A stretch of 64,000 nucleotides of DNA from Siphonodentalium dalli (GCA_032622095.1 CP136069.1:169128394-169192393); one strand, 5' to 3'; counted from the first letter of the stretch, positions 23,258-35,860 are shown. The notes: generated by a model not told the origin, from the letters alone. A program made the numbers and translations.

Positions 23258-23399
23258 ATATGGCTTGTTGCCATTAATCGGAAAGCTCTCCCCGAGAGCT
23301 TTCCGATGAATGGCAACAAGCCATATTTCCGACTAAATCCTGAAAAGTTACCCATAATTCTGCTGTGGTTAAAGGAGTCGATTAATTAGGGCATTACTG
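23258..23399. mobile_element. Palindromic MITE, family A, left arm truncated
   Basis: The right arm is complete to GGGCATTACTG followed by TA. The left arm survives only as the inner 35 bp around the hairpin centre. It lies upstream of the LSM4 Sm1 exon, inside the presumed first intron. Confidence 0.7.
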
Positions 23400-23499
23400 T
23401 AGGCCACCCTTCACCTGTATATGGTGGCTTTATTTTACCGGTGGCTTTTTAAGAAATGAAAAATTTTATGCTGGGAACAATCATTGAATAATTACGTTT

Positions 23500-24130
23500 G
23501 CTTCCATCTGTTTAACCAGAATAATAATGGAAAATAACGAAAAAAAAGGCATAACTCCATCAGGAATGGTTGGACCAAACGCAAATTCGATCTTGACCTG
23601 TATTTTCATGTAATTAATCCACATACTAATTTTCTAAATTTGAAAGCTATCGGATAATCATAACTTGATTTATCATCCAGACAACAAAATAATCATCAAA
23701 TTCTAAGTTGATAAGGAGAATCTCATATGAACGCGACATACCAAGATTCATTAAATTCTGTTGAATTTTATTCAAGTTAATATCCAGTCAAGAAACTAAT
23801 CAGCAAACTTGAAGTTGAAAAATGGGCATAACATCAGAAATGGTTGAACCGAACCCAAGTTCGAAGTTGACCTGTATTTTCATGTGACATCCACATACTA
23901 AATTTGAAAGCTATTGGATCTTCATAACTTGAGTTATCATCCTGAAAACAAAATAATCAGCAAATTCTAAGTTGAAAAGGGGCTTAACTCAGCAACAAAT
24001 GGTCGGACCAGACCCAAATTTTAAATTTATAGGGACTTTCTCATAAGATGGCCACACACAAAGTTTCATCAAATTCTGTTGAATATAATTCAAGTTATCA
24101 TCCGGACAACAAACGTTTCGAACAGATGTA
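23500..24130. repeat. Degenerate tandem repeat, three units
   Basis: Units contain GGCATAAC(T)-CATCAGAAATGGTTG, TTGACCTGTATTTTCATGT, and TTGAAAGCTAT(C/T)GGAT. The unit length changes between copies (about 150-230 bp). Similar wording occurs at 11970-12440 and 17500-18000. Confidence 0.5.
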
Positions 24131-24249
24131 CGCCCCCGCAGACGGGTTCACACCGCTCATTTCAATAGTCTCCCAAATTTATTTTTCCGGCAACAATGAT
24201 ATATGCAGCATAATAATTTCTCAACTTCTGGTTATTGTTTAATATATAT

Positions 24250-25330
24250 TTACCATAGGGTGGTTCACAGCAGTCTTTAGTAATGATAATGGCAACTGTA
24301 AGTAAAAATGAAAAATATAATGCAGGTAATTTCATAGAGTAAGTTCATTAGTTCATGAGCAATTTTTTATTCAATTTTACCAAAAATCAGTTCCAATGTC
24401 AATTTGCTGTGTTTACATGTTTTGTGCACAAATGGTATTGAGTGAATTATAATTATGATAAAAAAATATAATTTTCTGTATAACAACATCACACAAATAG
24501 TTATGTTATAAAATTAACATACTTACTATCAGTACATCTATGAAAATATATTTCTTAAAAAATAAATGCTGACCTACATGTACATGTACCTACCTGCAAT
24601 CTTTTGTCCAACAAATGGGAAACACATGTTTTTGTTTTGGCCTAATCATTACATTTTTATATTATCTATTATTAAACTATTGCGTTATAATATATATAGC
24701 CTCAGTATTATAAACATGCTTCCGGCTCATATCCTCTGACTTCGATGTCATTGTGTATTGTTACTGGTACATGAAATATCCCATTGAGAGCCCCCTTATA
24801 ATATATATGATCAAGCGACTCATTGCCAGAGAGAAAAGGCCGTGAAATCTGTGGAACGTCTGTCAGGTGGAACATAAGACTACATACTATGTACATGTAT
24901 CAACCAATTGTCAATAGTTTTAAAAACCCTTCCTTTCTTATGATGTATTGACATGTATTGCATATATTAATTAAAATTCTGGGGGATGGGGTAGAATACG
25001 CAAACCGCTATAGCCTGAGGCAGAGCTGTGTCTCAGATTAGTCTTATCGCGGTTTGAAATACGGAACCGCATATGAATGCTATCACTTTCTGCTTTGTCC
25101 GTTTTCCATGTTCAGAAACTACGAGACCACTTTGTTTTGAAAGTGGCTCATAATACATATAGGTATGCCTAAAATTGAGGAATTGTTTCTCTATCGTGTT
25201 CCGGTGTCGTCTGAAACTGTTTTTCATAGTATGTAACAATAAAGAGCGTTCATATATTATACGAACAAACTTCATAAAAAAAATTCCAGCCATTTTTTAA
25301 AATTTTCGCACAAACACTCTTTATTCATAC
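24250..25330. other. Spacer, no gene recognised
   Basis: AT-rich with ACATGTACATGT clusters. No supported coding exon; the LSM4 first exon was looked for here without success. Confidence 0.35.
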
Positions 25331-25334
25331 CATA

Positions 25335-25995
25335 TCTCATATATATTTTGAAGACCTCTGTCTGTCTGTTTGTCTGTCATTAATACAAATCTACGATTCT
25401 CGACCGATCGGGACGAAACTTGGTACGTATGTGTAGTTTGACCAGGCGGTGGTCGTTGTCGTATTGGCGAGCCCGTGCGACGCCCGTGCAGCGCATGCGC
25501 AGACGAGATCTCGGAAACGGGTGGAGCTATCGACTTGAAATTTGGTATGTGAATGTATCTTGCCCCGAATACGAATTTTATCGGGTCGCCGAGCCCGTGC
25601 GACGCCAGCTTCGCGCATGCGCAGACCTGATCTCGGAAACGGGTGGAGCTATTGACTTAAATTTGGTATGTGAATGTATCTTGACCCGGATACGAATTTT
25701 ATCGGGTCGCCGAGCCCGTGCGACGCCAGCTTCGCAGACCAGATCTCGGAAACAGGTGGAGCTATTGACTTAAATTTGGTATGTGAATGTATCTTGACCT
25801 GACCCGGATACAAATTTTATCGGGTCGCCGAGCCCGTGCGACGCCAGCTTCGCGCAGACCAGATTTCGGAAACGGGTAGAGCTATCGACTTGAAATTTGG
25901 TTTTTGAATAGCCCGGACAATGTCGGGCTGGGTAGAGCTATCGACTAGAAATTTGGTTTTTGAATAGCCCGGACAACGTCGGGCTCATCGGCTAG
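25335..25995 (+). mobile_element. Helitron-like non-autonomous element, copy 1
   Basis: It starts TCTCATATATATTTTG directly after an A and ends in a hairpin (AGCCCG...CGGGCT) followed by CATCGGCTAG and a T: the TC start, 3' hairpin, CTRR end and A|T target of Helitrons. The interior is GC-rich and carries about four tandem units of roughly 105-120 bp (GATCTCGGAAAC, GCCGAGCCCGTGCGACGCCAG). No Rep/helicase gene. Two relatives occur at 27621-28495 and 32225-32772. Confidence 0.65.
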
Positions 25996-26299
25996 TATAT
26001 ATATATTAAAAGAACTAAAATAAAAACTTTTTGTTGTTCAATGCTGAAGAATACCAGGGCTCTATTACTTTGATCTTTCAACCACATAATTATAATGCTC
26101 ATTAAACATATTCATGATTTGATCAGCCTATTTTGTCCCCAGGATCCACACTGGAATGTGACACACACAAACAATAGGTACAAGTACAATGTTGGACTCC
26201 AAACTATGTGTCTTTACATGTTTCTGTCCCCTACATAAATGTATTCAGAGATCGGTGTCTTGTTGATGTTTTATGGAATACCATAACCCATCGCGAGCA

Positions 26300-26512
26300 C
26301 TGTAATGCCCTAAGTAATCGACTCCTTAAACACAGCAGAATTATGGGTGACTTTTCAGGATTTAGTCAGAAATATGGCTTGTTGCCATTCATCAGAAAGC
26401 TCTCGGGGAGAGCTTTCCGATGAATGGTAACAAGCCATATTTCCGACTAAATCCTGAAAAGTTACCCATAATTCTGCTGTGGTTAAGGAGTCGATTACTT
26501 AGGGCATTACTG
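26300..26512. mobile_element. Palindromic MITE, family A, near-perfect foldback
   Basis: Complete arms meet at CTCTCGGGGAGAG. The left end reads CTGTAATGCCC (one base off) and the right end CAGTAATGCCC in reverse complement, then TA. Confidence 0.8.
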
Positions 26513-26514
26513 TA

Positions 26515-27097
26515 GTTGGACTAATGTTACATTGTACTAGTAGCTATCACTTGGGGGTATTTCAATGTTTCCTCATCAATATTTATGTGTTATCAACTGA
26601 GGCACTTGTCCATAACATCACACACCGTGTCACTTAATAATGTCAATAATTGACTGCAGCGTCTTGTTCTAATCAAGATGGAGTATGTGACACCTTGATT
26701 TTATGACAGTATATGTATGATGTTGACTACAATACTTATCAGATCACCACAACTTTTCACCAGATGGCTTCAGATCTCAACACAATAGCGCTATCCTCAA
26801 AGTATTGTGGTGGAGTTATGGTACCGTGCAGTTATGATACTGCGGTCTACATGTATCAGTGGATCATCACACCAAAAGTTGAAGAAAATAATACATCCAT
26901 GGGGATCTTGTTAAGTTCCGCATATATATGGAGTATCACTCCATTTTATTTTCATGCCTGTGGACTGGGACCACTTGCATTGTGGTGTAACCACGGTATG
27001 CGCAGTGTTGAAGCTGTAACCATAGCGCGGTGTTAGAGGTTACATTGGAGTTTTGACTGCACTGTAAATGACTGAAGACCGGGTTAAAAGGGACACT
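26515..27097. other. Spacer with an uncharacterised 107-codon frame
   Basis: An ATG-started frame at 26713-27036 has no recognisable domain; I do not call it a gene. Nothing else seen. Confidence 0.35.
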
Positions 27098-27099
27098 TA

Positions 27100-27228
27100 C
27101 AGTAATGCCCTAATTAATCGACTCCTTTAACACAGCAGAATTATGGGTAACTTTTCAGGATTTAGTCCGAAATATGGCTTGTTGCCATTCATCGGTGTTA
27201 AAGGAGTCGAATAATTAGGGCATTACTG
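27100..27228. mobile_element. MITE family A, internally deleted but with both ends and TA target
   Basis: CAGTAATGCCC ends are flanked by TA on both sides (27098-27099, 27229-27230). Most of the right arm and the hairpin centre are missing, joined at CATCGG|TGTTAAAGG. Confidence 0.8.
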
Positions 27229-27620
27229 TATTTTGAGAATATGTATATACGGTCATGGTTTGGGAGGGGAATAAGGCTGCTTGATGGCTTTCCTGCCATA
27301 GTAGCGGAAACACTGGTACATGTACATGTACATATATGTACATACAACAGATGACATTGGAAACAAACAAATAATGATTAATAATAATACACTTGAATTT
27401 GAATTTGTTTATTTGCTCATAATAATAATCATTATATTTAGCTATACATAGTTGATTAGATGAGAATGAGAAATAGACACAAGTGACAGTGAAGAATGAG
27501 TATAGATGGGTGAACGATGTTTTATACAAGCTTAGAAAGGATAAGTATTAGTACGGTAGTCTAAATAGAGTACCGTATTGTGTGCACCAATTATTATTAT
27601 TATATGACTTATATAAGGTA

Positions 27621-28495
27621 CTAGAGGTGACCCGACTTTGTCCGGGCTTTGACCTTGAATTGTCTATTTTGAAGGCCAAGGTCAAGTGGGGTCACGATTT
27701 GACCCGTCCAAAACACAGTGCCCGAACAAAAGTACCCGACAAAAGTACCTGTCGAAATCCATCCGGTTTTACCCGATTTGACCTTGAAATGGTGGAAATC
27801 GGCCCAGCGGATACCGGGAAATCGGCCCAGCGGATACCGAGATACCCTATGCATCAAATTTCGTCTGTAAAAATCCGCCAGTTTAACCCGATTTGATTTC
27901 CACTCAAGTATATAAACGCGCCTCATATACACATGCTCATTAATTATCAAGTTTCAACGTAAAGATAAATTACCATCGGTGCCCGAGATATCGCCAAGAC
28001 GTCTGAAACAGTCAAATGCATCGGCCGGTTAAGCGTTAACGTGATCTAACGTTATGACCTCTAACGACGTCATAGAAGTTACGCATTGTTTTTATCCTGA
28101 TGGAAGATAGTACCACTTCTTCTTGATAATTGAGGCAGATAACTAAAACGAACACATACGCATTATATATCGTTGGAAAGAGGAAACACGAAAAATTCTC
28201 ACAGTGTCATTATTATGACTGGCATTTTAGTATTCGCACTGTTTCGAATCGATTTGTAAGCACCGAACTCAAATGAAAGTCCCGTAACACAGCGTAAAAA
28301 CAGATTTGACCTCGGTACGTGAAAAGTTGACCTCGGATCTGAAAATTAATATGCCTATGTCACCCCCCAGCCGAAAATACCCCCACATACCAAGTTTCAT
28401 CGAAATCGGTTTGGCCGTTTTCGAGTCCATCGATTACAGACACACACACAGACACACACACAGATCTTCCAAAATATATAATAGATGGTCAGAAG
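27621..28495 (-). mobile_element. Helitron-like non-autonomous element, copy 2
   Basis: Read on the minus strand, it starts TCTATTATATATTTTGG after an A (28496 is T on plus) and ends with a CCCG/CGGG hairpin, then CTAG followed by T (plus A at 27620). Ends match copies 1 and 3. It carries ACAC repeats near its 5' side (28438-28465) and a line typical of these elements, AAGTTTCATCGAAATCGG. No gene. Confidence 0.65.
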
Positions 28496-28992
28496 AATAT
28501 ATCAAATATTTGTCACATATGAAGTACATGTAAATGGCTAAATCAACTTAAATAATTAAATAGCAAAAAGCAGGTGCATAGAAATTCATTAATGATTGAA
28601 TATTTTTGCACTGGATTTCAGTTAAATGGTTATTGGAAGGAAATGGCTAAATTAAATAAAATAATTAAATAGCAAAAAGCAGGTGTATAGAAATACCGGT
28701 ACATTGTAATAACTTGTATTAAGTTATTAACTTGAGTCTTGATCGAATAAGTCGAAAGGTCATGCTTATTGTTAGATTCCACATGTTGCCACATCGTTTC
28801 CCATGGCATTTCTTATTGCCTTGGCCAATATCGAGGACTGCGAAGGTGCTTGTGATTGAAATTGCAGTTTTGAGTGTTCTCGTCTGTACATAGTTCATTC
28901 ATGAACACCATCTGCGAAAGCGGTCGAGTTGACATATTATTTCATTTAAAAATTTAAATTTAATATTCGAGCATAGCCATAATAAATTAAAC
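28496..28992. other. Spacer, short direct duplication only
   Basis: About 30 bp (AATTAAATAGCAAAAAGCAGG) is repeated at 28554 and 28662. Nothing else recognised. Confidence 0.4.
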
Positions 28993-29408
28993 GGGAACGG
29001 GACTACCCGCCCCCGAGACAACCCGCCCCTCTGCTGTTTTCGGGGCAGGTTGTCCAGAAATTGTTAATAGTGATTATGTTCTTTTATATTCTTTGATGAT
29101 ATATTATTAAAGATTTTGACAAAAAAAACATGTGTTTATTCATTAATTATGTCAATGTGTGGACTGGAGTAAAGAATGACACGATGTTTTGACAACTGAA
29201 GGTAAGTGAAGACTAATTAAAAGGGGTGCTTTCAAAACAAACATTTGATGCAAATGGTTCATTATCACAGTGTGTTATCACAACACTTAGTGATCGGGAT
29301 TCATCTCACTGATGTTAACTGGAGGTGAGTATACAAACAGCCTTTGAACGATGCCGACAGAACTGGGTATATTAACTCTTGAGTGTGGGTTATCTTCATT
29401 CTGCAAGC

Positions 29409-29591
29409 ATGTTTCCTTGCATTCACTGCGATTTGGAGGTGCAACCAAAGCAACATGCCGTTGATTGTGATGTGTGTGGCCGCTGGCAACACCGACTATG
29501 TGACACTGGAATCTTCTCTTCCTCCCGGCTCCACAAATACGAGAAACATTCCAGGAGTACTATGATAGAACGTCTGAAGGTTCAAAGATAA
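29409..29591 (+). pseudogene. PHD-like zinc-finger exon of Mutator-like element I, decayed
   Basis: From the ATG at 29409 the frame encodes CIHCDLEV, then an AVDCDVCGRWQH stretch and CDTGI: a C-x2-C ... C-x2-C-x2-WQH-x2-C arrangement typical of PHD-type treble fingers. After TGI the expected W-x-C-x2-C end is missing and the frame runs into unrelated residues, so it is broken or frameshifted. The same exon type, same order, is found in element V (minus strand, 40508-39180). I infer it is an accessory domain of the transposon protein. Confidence 0.65.
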
Positions 29592-30123
29592 GGGAGGTAC
29601 TAGACTACATGCAGCGCCAGTGGATCACCAGTTCATCATTCCCCCCAGAGAGCTGGAGCATATATAAGGATTAACTGTCATGTGGACTGTTTTTATGGAG
29701 ATGTAACGGTGAGGTAAGTGGACATAACTTGTGTAAAACTTGTGTGCATAACTTGTGTATATACATTTAGCGAAAAAGCCACTTTTGTAAAATGCTTTTG
29801 TAAATATATTTAAATCGAAAAGTGTATCGTGACAAGATCAGCCCAAAATACCCAATAGCACCCTTGGCAAAAGTTAATAGGAACAATTTCTCTTCATGTT
29901 GAAACCCGATGATGTATTAAGTCAATCCTGCGCGAGTCAAAATGCGCCCAAAGCACTACGCGTTCGTCTTTCCAAACCTAATGACGTATCGATGGTGTTA
30001 TTAGCTTGGTGTTATTAGGCGTTGCGCATTCACCGAGAAATAACTGCAACTAGCCACGTGGGCGCCGACCAATCAGAATGCTGGATTTAGTGATGACAAC
30101 ACTTAGTGTGTAAATATACTTAT

Positions 30124-30242
30124 ATGACGTCCGCACCAACAATTAACAACATTGAAGCCTGGCATCGAGGGATGAACACAATGGGGACCAGTTTAAACTT
30201 TTATAAAATGGTTCCCCTTCTGCAGAAAGAGGCCCAGACGGT
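30124..30242 (+). pseudogene. MULE transposase C-terminal relic, interrupted by element II
   Basis: The frame encodes TINNIEAWHRGMN, then LNFYKMVPLLQKEAQTV. The TNN-x-EAWH pattern near the end of the protein is characteristic of Mutator-like transposases. The frame is cut at the CAGACGGT target and continues after 34604 for three codons to a stop (about 34611-34613), followed at once by AATAAA. That continuity shows element II landed in the last codons of this gene. Confidence 0.65.
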
Positions 30243-31055
30243 CACTGTGTAGGAACTGTTACATCGGAAGTCGTTCTATCGCCGGTATTGTGATGGTTCT
30301 TGCCTGATTTGTTACGGTTCCTGATGATTGAAAATAATCATTTTTGTGACAAAATCACGCATAATTATAGATATATTAAACTTTCCTGAATGAACAGAGG
30401 CTGCAGAAGTGCCGTGTTATCGAAACCTGAACTCTAGACCACAATTAACTCGGTATTAGCGAGTTAACGCGTAAATATCAACATGTTACCACTGATAATC
30501 AAGCCACGTGGACGCAATTGCTTTGTTTTTCGTGGCGTATAAAATATGAAACGTATTCTGAAGACAAACACTGACTATAAAGTGTACCCGTGTTATTCTT
30601 TTGTAAAATAGCTGAGAAAGTATCCCGATAGGGGTTGATAATTGGGAGCTGTGACCTCGTAATCAACACGGGTGCGTGTTACGGTTCTATTTCAAACCGA
30701 TCATGGCTGTGACGGTTCTGTCCATGAGGGGAGGGGGTGCTTAATTGGTGTCTATCCCCAAATTTGGTCAAAATGTTCAACAGTTACAAATTTCTTATCT
30801 TACAATAGATTGGTTTGAATTTTAACACAACAATATGTTGAAATTGTTCTCTTAATTTGATTTGACAACAATTTAATAGTGGGGATTTTGTCGTTTTTAG
30901 ACTAACATTTGCATACTTTCCTACACTTTAAACATGTAATCAACCATATTTGACATATACAAATGGACACCTCTTCTTTAGAGTTGATCCAAAACTCATG
31001 ATGGGTGGACATGAAGTAGGGAGCAGGTGTGATCTAGTTTTCTATATCACATTTA

Positions 31056-31079
31056 CCCCCCCCCCCCCCCCCCCCCCCC
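31056..31079 (+). repeat. Poly-C run (24)
   Basis: Uninterrupted C run inside element II. Its length may be unreliable in the assembly. Confidence 0.85.
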
Positions 31080-32224
31080 AATTGGCAAGAAACTGGTTTA
31101 ATGGACAAATAATCTAATTCCATTTAATTAGTATGGTTTGTATTAAATAATGTATGCTCTTTTGCAAAATAAATCATCTCTCTCTCTCTCTCCATCTGTT
31201 GGGAACATTTCCAATCTTGTGGGGGTGGGGGCGCCAGGTTGGAAACTTCCAACACTTGGGAATCTTGAAGCCAGTCTAGATGTTTTTTGCAATTTTCAGG
31301 TTCAGATATCCACATTTTCTCAATGGGCCCATGTATCCTGAGTTTCTCCCCCGGTTTGCATGGTGGCCAATCAAAGGCTACTGATCAATTCACTTCAGAA
31401 TGGTATACAATCTAGAGCTAGAATGTGTCATGCAGTTGGGGAAAACCAAAGCCCAGGCCTTGTGCATGAGTTTGGTCTGTTTCAAGGGGGTGGTGTGGTT
31501 GGAAATTCCAAGGTGCACGCCCCAACATTGGATACCCTCCAGCCCACGTCCCTGCTCACTTGACACGTTAGTAGCGAGGAATAATAATGTGCCTTATAAT
31601 AGCCAGGTTCAGACACCCATAACACTAATTTTTAATGATTCATTTGTGTGAATGTTTAGCTAATAATTCAAACAATCTGTTACTGCATGTTGAATTTAAT
31701 AGCTGAGCATTCCTACAAATGAATAAATAGGATTCAAGTAGCTGCTCTTTATAGCACATTTAGTCACCAAAGAATTAACATCCATATAATAATATTTGTA
31801 ACTGCATGATTCTTTTCTCTTTTTTATATGTTACTGCTTGTTGAACTTAATATAGCTAAGCATTCCTACAGGATTCAAGTCAATTCTCATTACAGCGCAT
31901 TAGTAACCAAAGGTTTAACATCCATATAATAATATTTGTAACTGTAGGATTCTTTGCTTTTTTATATCTTCTATTAAAAAATCAGAGATCCCTAGTCAAT
32001 CTAAAATATGATTGAATGGAAGATTATTGTGCTTGTATATGCTTTAATAGCTGCATATTCTAGAATTCTAGAATTTAACCTAGATAATCAGCATCCAGCA
32101 AGCGGATGCCCGACATAAACTTCATAAACTGCGTAATCAGAGCATTGTATGGGTGTCAACTAACTTTTAACGTCTTATTTTTGGCTTTTTGTTGAGCAAA
32201 ATACGTCTACGAAAATAGACAACA

Positions 32225-32772
32225 CTAGCCGATGTGCCCCCTCTTCGTCCGGGCTATTTAGGGATTTTTTTGTGATCGTCTCCGCCTGGGCAAACTATTG
32301 TTCGATCGGCCCGGAAACATGCCTATATGAGCGAATATGGTCAAGGTCAAGGACATGGTCGCACGTGAAATTGGCCCACCCATATTGTTCCCGTGATCAA
32401 AGTAGGCCTACATTATACCAAATTTTAGTCGGATCGGTCGAGGTCCAGAAACATGCCTATATGAGCGAGATCAAGGTCAAGGACATGGTCGCAAGTGAGA
32501 TTGGACCCGCCCATATTGTTCCCGTGATCAAAATAGAACCAGCTACCAAATTTGAGTGGGATCGGTCGAGGTCCAGAAACATGCCTATATGAGCGTATTT
32601 GAGCGAGGTCAAGGTCAATGACACGAACGCACGTGAAATTGGACCCGCCCATATTGTTCCCCGGATCAAAGTAGGCCTACACACCAAATTTGAGTCGGAT
32701 CGGTCGAGCAGTTTTTCGAGTCTATAACACAAATACATACATACAGACGGAAGTTCCAAAATGTATAATAGA
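32225..32772 (-). mobile_element. Helitron-like non-autonomous element, copy 3
   Basis: On the minus strand it starts TCTATTATACATTTTGG after an A and ends in a GCCC/GGGC hairpin, then CTAG and T. The interior has three tandem units of about 125-135 bp (GATCGGTCGAGGTCCAGAAAC, CATATTGTTCCCG). Ends as in copies 1 and 2. Confidence 0.65.
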
Positions 32773-33174
32773 TAAAATACAAGACAGATAACTCTATAAT
32801 TATATCCCGTCTACGCTCACGCTTTACGAAGTCCAGCGCAATGAAATTTCACTATTGTTAACCGGCTGTTGACTCATGGAAATGTCGGGCTTGCAAAACG
32901 CGTTATTTTTCAAACTAGCTGGCGACTTTGTGAATTTTGATAGGCGTAACACAGCTTATTGGATAAGCATAGAAAGGCAGTGTAATTCATCGAAATTAAT
33001 GACAAGTGGTGCAAATTTCAACTTAATGCATAGTTTGTTGTGTTTATCTTTGTATACTTTCACAAAATTGGCAGTTTGAACCATGTACCATGGCAAATAT
33101 TAGCCATAGTTTTACCCGTATAGAACGATTAAATGGGGAGAGAAACGACTCAATCAGGAGAGAACCCAAACAAT

Positions 33175-34327
33175 TAGTTCTGGGCGGTATTTCGGTATAC
33201 CGATTATAGTCGGTAAGATTTTCAATACCGTTACCGTCATTCTTTCCCATAATCGGTAAACCTTAAAGACGGTATTATCGCGGTTACATATCATACAGGC
33301 CCATTACCGAGTATATTGTGGTTTTCCTTTGTCGGGATACAAAGAAATTACTTCATTTCATTACACCATATTTCATCGAAATCACAATTAAGAGGTAGCG
33401 AGTTTGTGTCAGGAGACAGCGTTGCTGTAAATTGGGCTGGAGTAGCTACTAGCGTTGCAGATTCTGTTTACCAAGTCATCCCCGAAATTGCCGCGAATAT
33501 ATTTCAAGACTTACGTTGTGTGCCACTGCCCCATGCACGTGCTGATCGACAATTTTAAAATGACCAGTCCGTTTCAATGATTGGTGTGTGCAAGTTTATG
33601 TCATTTCCAAACAAAATGCATTCCTTCCCCACCTGGGACAAAATCCAGCCCAACATTATATTGCAAGGTACGATTGCATCATTCTGCGCTATTTTTAATC
33701 GACTGAATGCATGGGGCAGCTCATTATTTCAGGGGTGTTATCGAGTGGGAATAATTGATCACATTCATAAACCTGGATTTAAAAGTATGATTTATAATAA
33801 TGCAACGGCAAGTCAATAATAGTTCTAGAAGTTAAATACTTTGGAAGTAATACACTTCATTTCCCGGCATTTAATAAAATCATCGTACTTATTCTTAAGT
33901 TATTCACACCCGGCGGAACATTCCAATATCAACGTCACAGCACTGCTCTGCAAATCGGCACTGTCAGTTGGGGATTGTTTCAAAGCTCATGGGTGTGTCC
34001 AACTTCGCTGAATGATGCTTGCATTAAGTTGTATAAATCGCAATTATTACCTGTATTTAAGATCAGCTCATGAATCCATGCATGCAGATAATGATACATT
34101 CATTGCATTCCATAATTTAATAAAACGGAGCGTAGATTTCCTTATTTTATGTAATCTGTGTAGTAGCGATTAGATGTCCCTCATAAACAGTCGACCTGTG
34201 CACCAAACGAATGCTACTAAACGGGGGGGTTTTAAGGGATTAGTTTAAATAATCGGTAATACCGTATACCGCGGTATTATTTTAGGATTACCGCGGTATT
34301 TTTATGGTTAAATACCGCCCAGCACTA
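33175..34327. mobile_element. hAT element, GCTGGGCGGTAT ends, complete
   Basis: TAGTTCTGGGCGGTAT at the left and TAGTGCTGGGCGGTAT (reverse complement) at the right form the inverted ends. Perfect 8-bp target duplication CAAACAAT at 33167-33174 and 34328-34335. The subterminal regions are rich in GGTATACC/ACCGCGGT. Body 1.15 kb; open frames at 33316-33558 and 33577-33819 are not recognisable as transposase, so it is probably non-autonomous. Confidence 0.85.
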
Positions 34328-34876
34328 CAAACAATTATCAAAATTCGCGTTTTTTGTCGTTGTTATGACTCGCACAATGAAAGTTTCGTTATTAACACAC
34401 TCATTGGTGCCACAGATTGTGATGGGATCGAAAATAACTAATTGAATTATCACCTAGATGCCTCAAAATTGCTTTTTAACTGTCAAAAAGTCGTGAAAAT
34501 GTATAATTTCGATCAGCAAGAACCGTCACAGATCAGTCAAGAACCATCACAAACCGGCGATAGAACGACTTCCGATGTAACAGTTCCTACACAGTGCAGA
34601 CGGTGACGACTTGAATAAACATATTATCGTTGATACATTTTGTGTTCATATAAGTTATATTATATTACTATAGTACATGTGTATTTAGTGTTACATGTAC
34701 ATCAAATAAAAATCTATATAGAACAACCCAGTTTCGTTAAACAGACATCTCATAATCCCCTCACACCTCCTAATTAGCCACTAATTACCGCTAATTAAAT
34801 TTAGGTGGGCGGATTGTCTCGGAGTGAAAGGGGGCGGGTTGTCTCGGGGGCGGGTAGTCACGGACCCAAATTCAAC

Positions 34877-35500
34877 TATGCAAATTGCAATGGCAACATT
34901 TTCGATAAAAATACTTTTAGACAAAAACAATTAAGAAGTAAACTATCACCATTTTGATTCTCTAACTTATCTAGATCTATTTAACGATCTTTTCGTGCTG
35001 ACACTTGATAAGATACTCAGAAAATAAAAGTTGTCATTTCGTGATGAAAGAAAAACGCAACAAAATCGTTTCCCCCATGTGCCGGAAATCACAATGTCGG
35101 AATATTCCCTTTGACAAAACTAAAAGGAACACACGGAACAACGATACATGTTTTTGAAAATAAACATAGTTGTGGTTGGCAAAGTTCTTCTTACATATTT
35201 TAATTGTGAGTTTAAACATTCGGTTTAAATCAATTTACTAAATTTAATTTTTACGACAACACTGAAAACAAGCTGAAAACACGTGCGTTTGTTTACATGC
35301 TGGTTTTGTTTAGTGTCGATGTAATTCCATTTCTTTTACCCAGCTACCGATAAACTCATGGTCAATTTGTTAAAACTTGACATTTCGGGTGGGCTGAGTA
35401 TGGGTTACTCATGTAACTTTCGGTTACACAAATCATTTCATAAGTTTGGGGTGGGGGAGGTGGGAGGGTGTTGGAAATGTTACAAACCACCATTCGGTTA
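34877..35500. other. Spacer between the two nests
   Basis: No gene or repeat recognised apart from a G-rich stretch near 35445-35470. Confidence 0.4.
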
Positions 35501-35619
35501 CCTAAACGCAGCAAGTCCCTGGATATGCAGCAAGTTCCCGGTATATGCAGCAAGTCCCTGGTAAATGCAGCAAGTCCCTCTGGCCGAGGGTGGATTACTG
35601 CGGATTAATCCGGTTTTAC

Positions 35620-35860
35620 TAAAAAACGAACACAGGTCTAAAAAGCGGAATAGAAGGGTGAAATTTGGTTTGTGTGTGTCCATTCAATGTGTATGTGGTG
35701 TTATTTACAACTTTGATGACTTATTTTTTGAGTTATTAGCATTATTTGAAGACAACTAAACTAAACAACGAACACAAACGAACATAAGATTAAAAGGCGT
35801 TAATAAAGGTGTTAATTAACTACCGCTTTCTCTACGGCTTATACTCCGTCTCCGATATTT
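35620..35860. repeat. Inner inverted arm of element III, left
   Basis: Matches the reverse complement of 42030-42290, with one stretch of GTTCG(T)-type repeats shifted. Part of a long subterminal inverted repeat. Confidence 0.7.

Larger units (their letters stand above)
30243..34596. mobile_element. Tandem-unit TIR element II, nested in element I
   Basis: Ends CACTGTGTAGGAACTG are inverted and the repeat extends about 90 bp with few differences. Its inner part is a roughly 20-bp unit in tandem (GTGA(T/C)GGTTCTTG). Perfect 8-bp target duplication CAGACGGT at 30235-30242 and 34597-34604. No transposase recognised inside; it has itself received a Helitron-like copy and a hAT element. Confidence 0.82.
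28993..34867. mobile_element. Mutator-like element I (tandem-unit TIR), outermost of nest 1
   Basis: Both termini carry a 29-bp perfect inverted repeat starting GACTACCCGCCCCCGAGA, preceded by GGGAACGG (left) and GGGTCCGT (right, reverse complement). The inverted repeat consists of GACNACCCGCCCC-type units, two at the left and three at the right. The flanking 9-mers AAATTAAAC (28984-28992) and AAATTCAAC (34868-34876) differ at one base. Nine-bp targets are typical of Mutator-like elements, and relics of a PHD-like finger (29409) and a MULE transposase C-terminus (30124) are inside. Another element (30243-34596) has inserted into it. Confidence 0.75.

Noticed and set aside
25420-25773. 117-codon frame, Arg-rich
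   Set aside because: Product of GC-rich tandem units inside the Helitron-like element.
35445-35480. G-rich stretch as the left terminus of element III
   Set aside because: It has no counterpart beyond the right arm at 43655, so the left end could not be fixed there.
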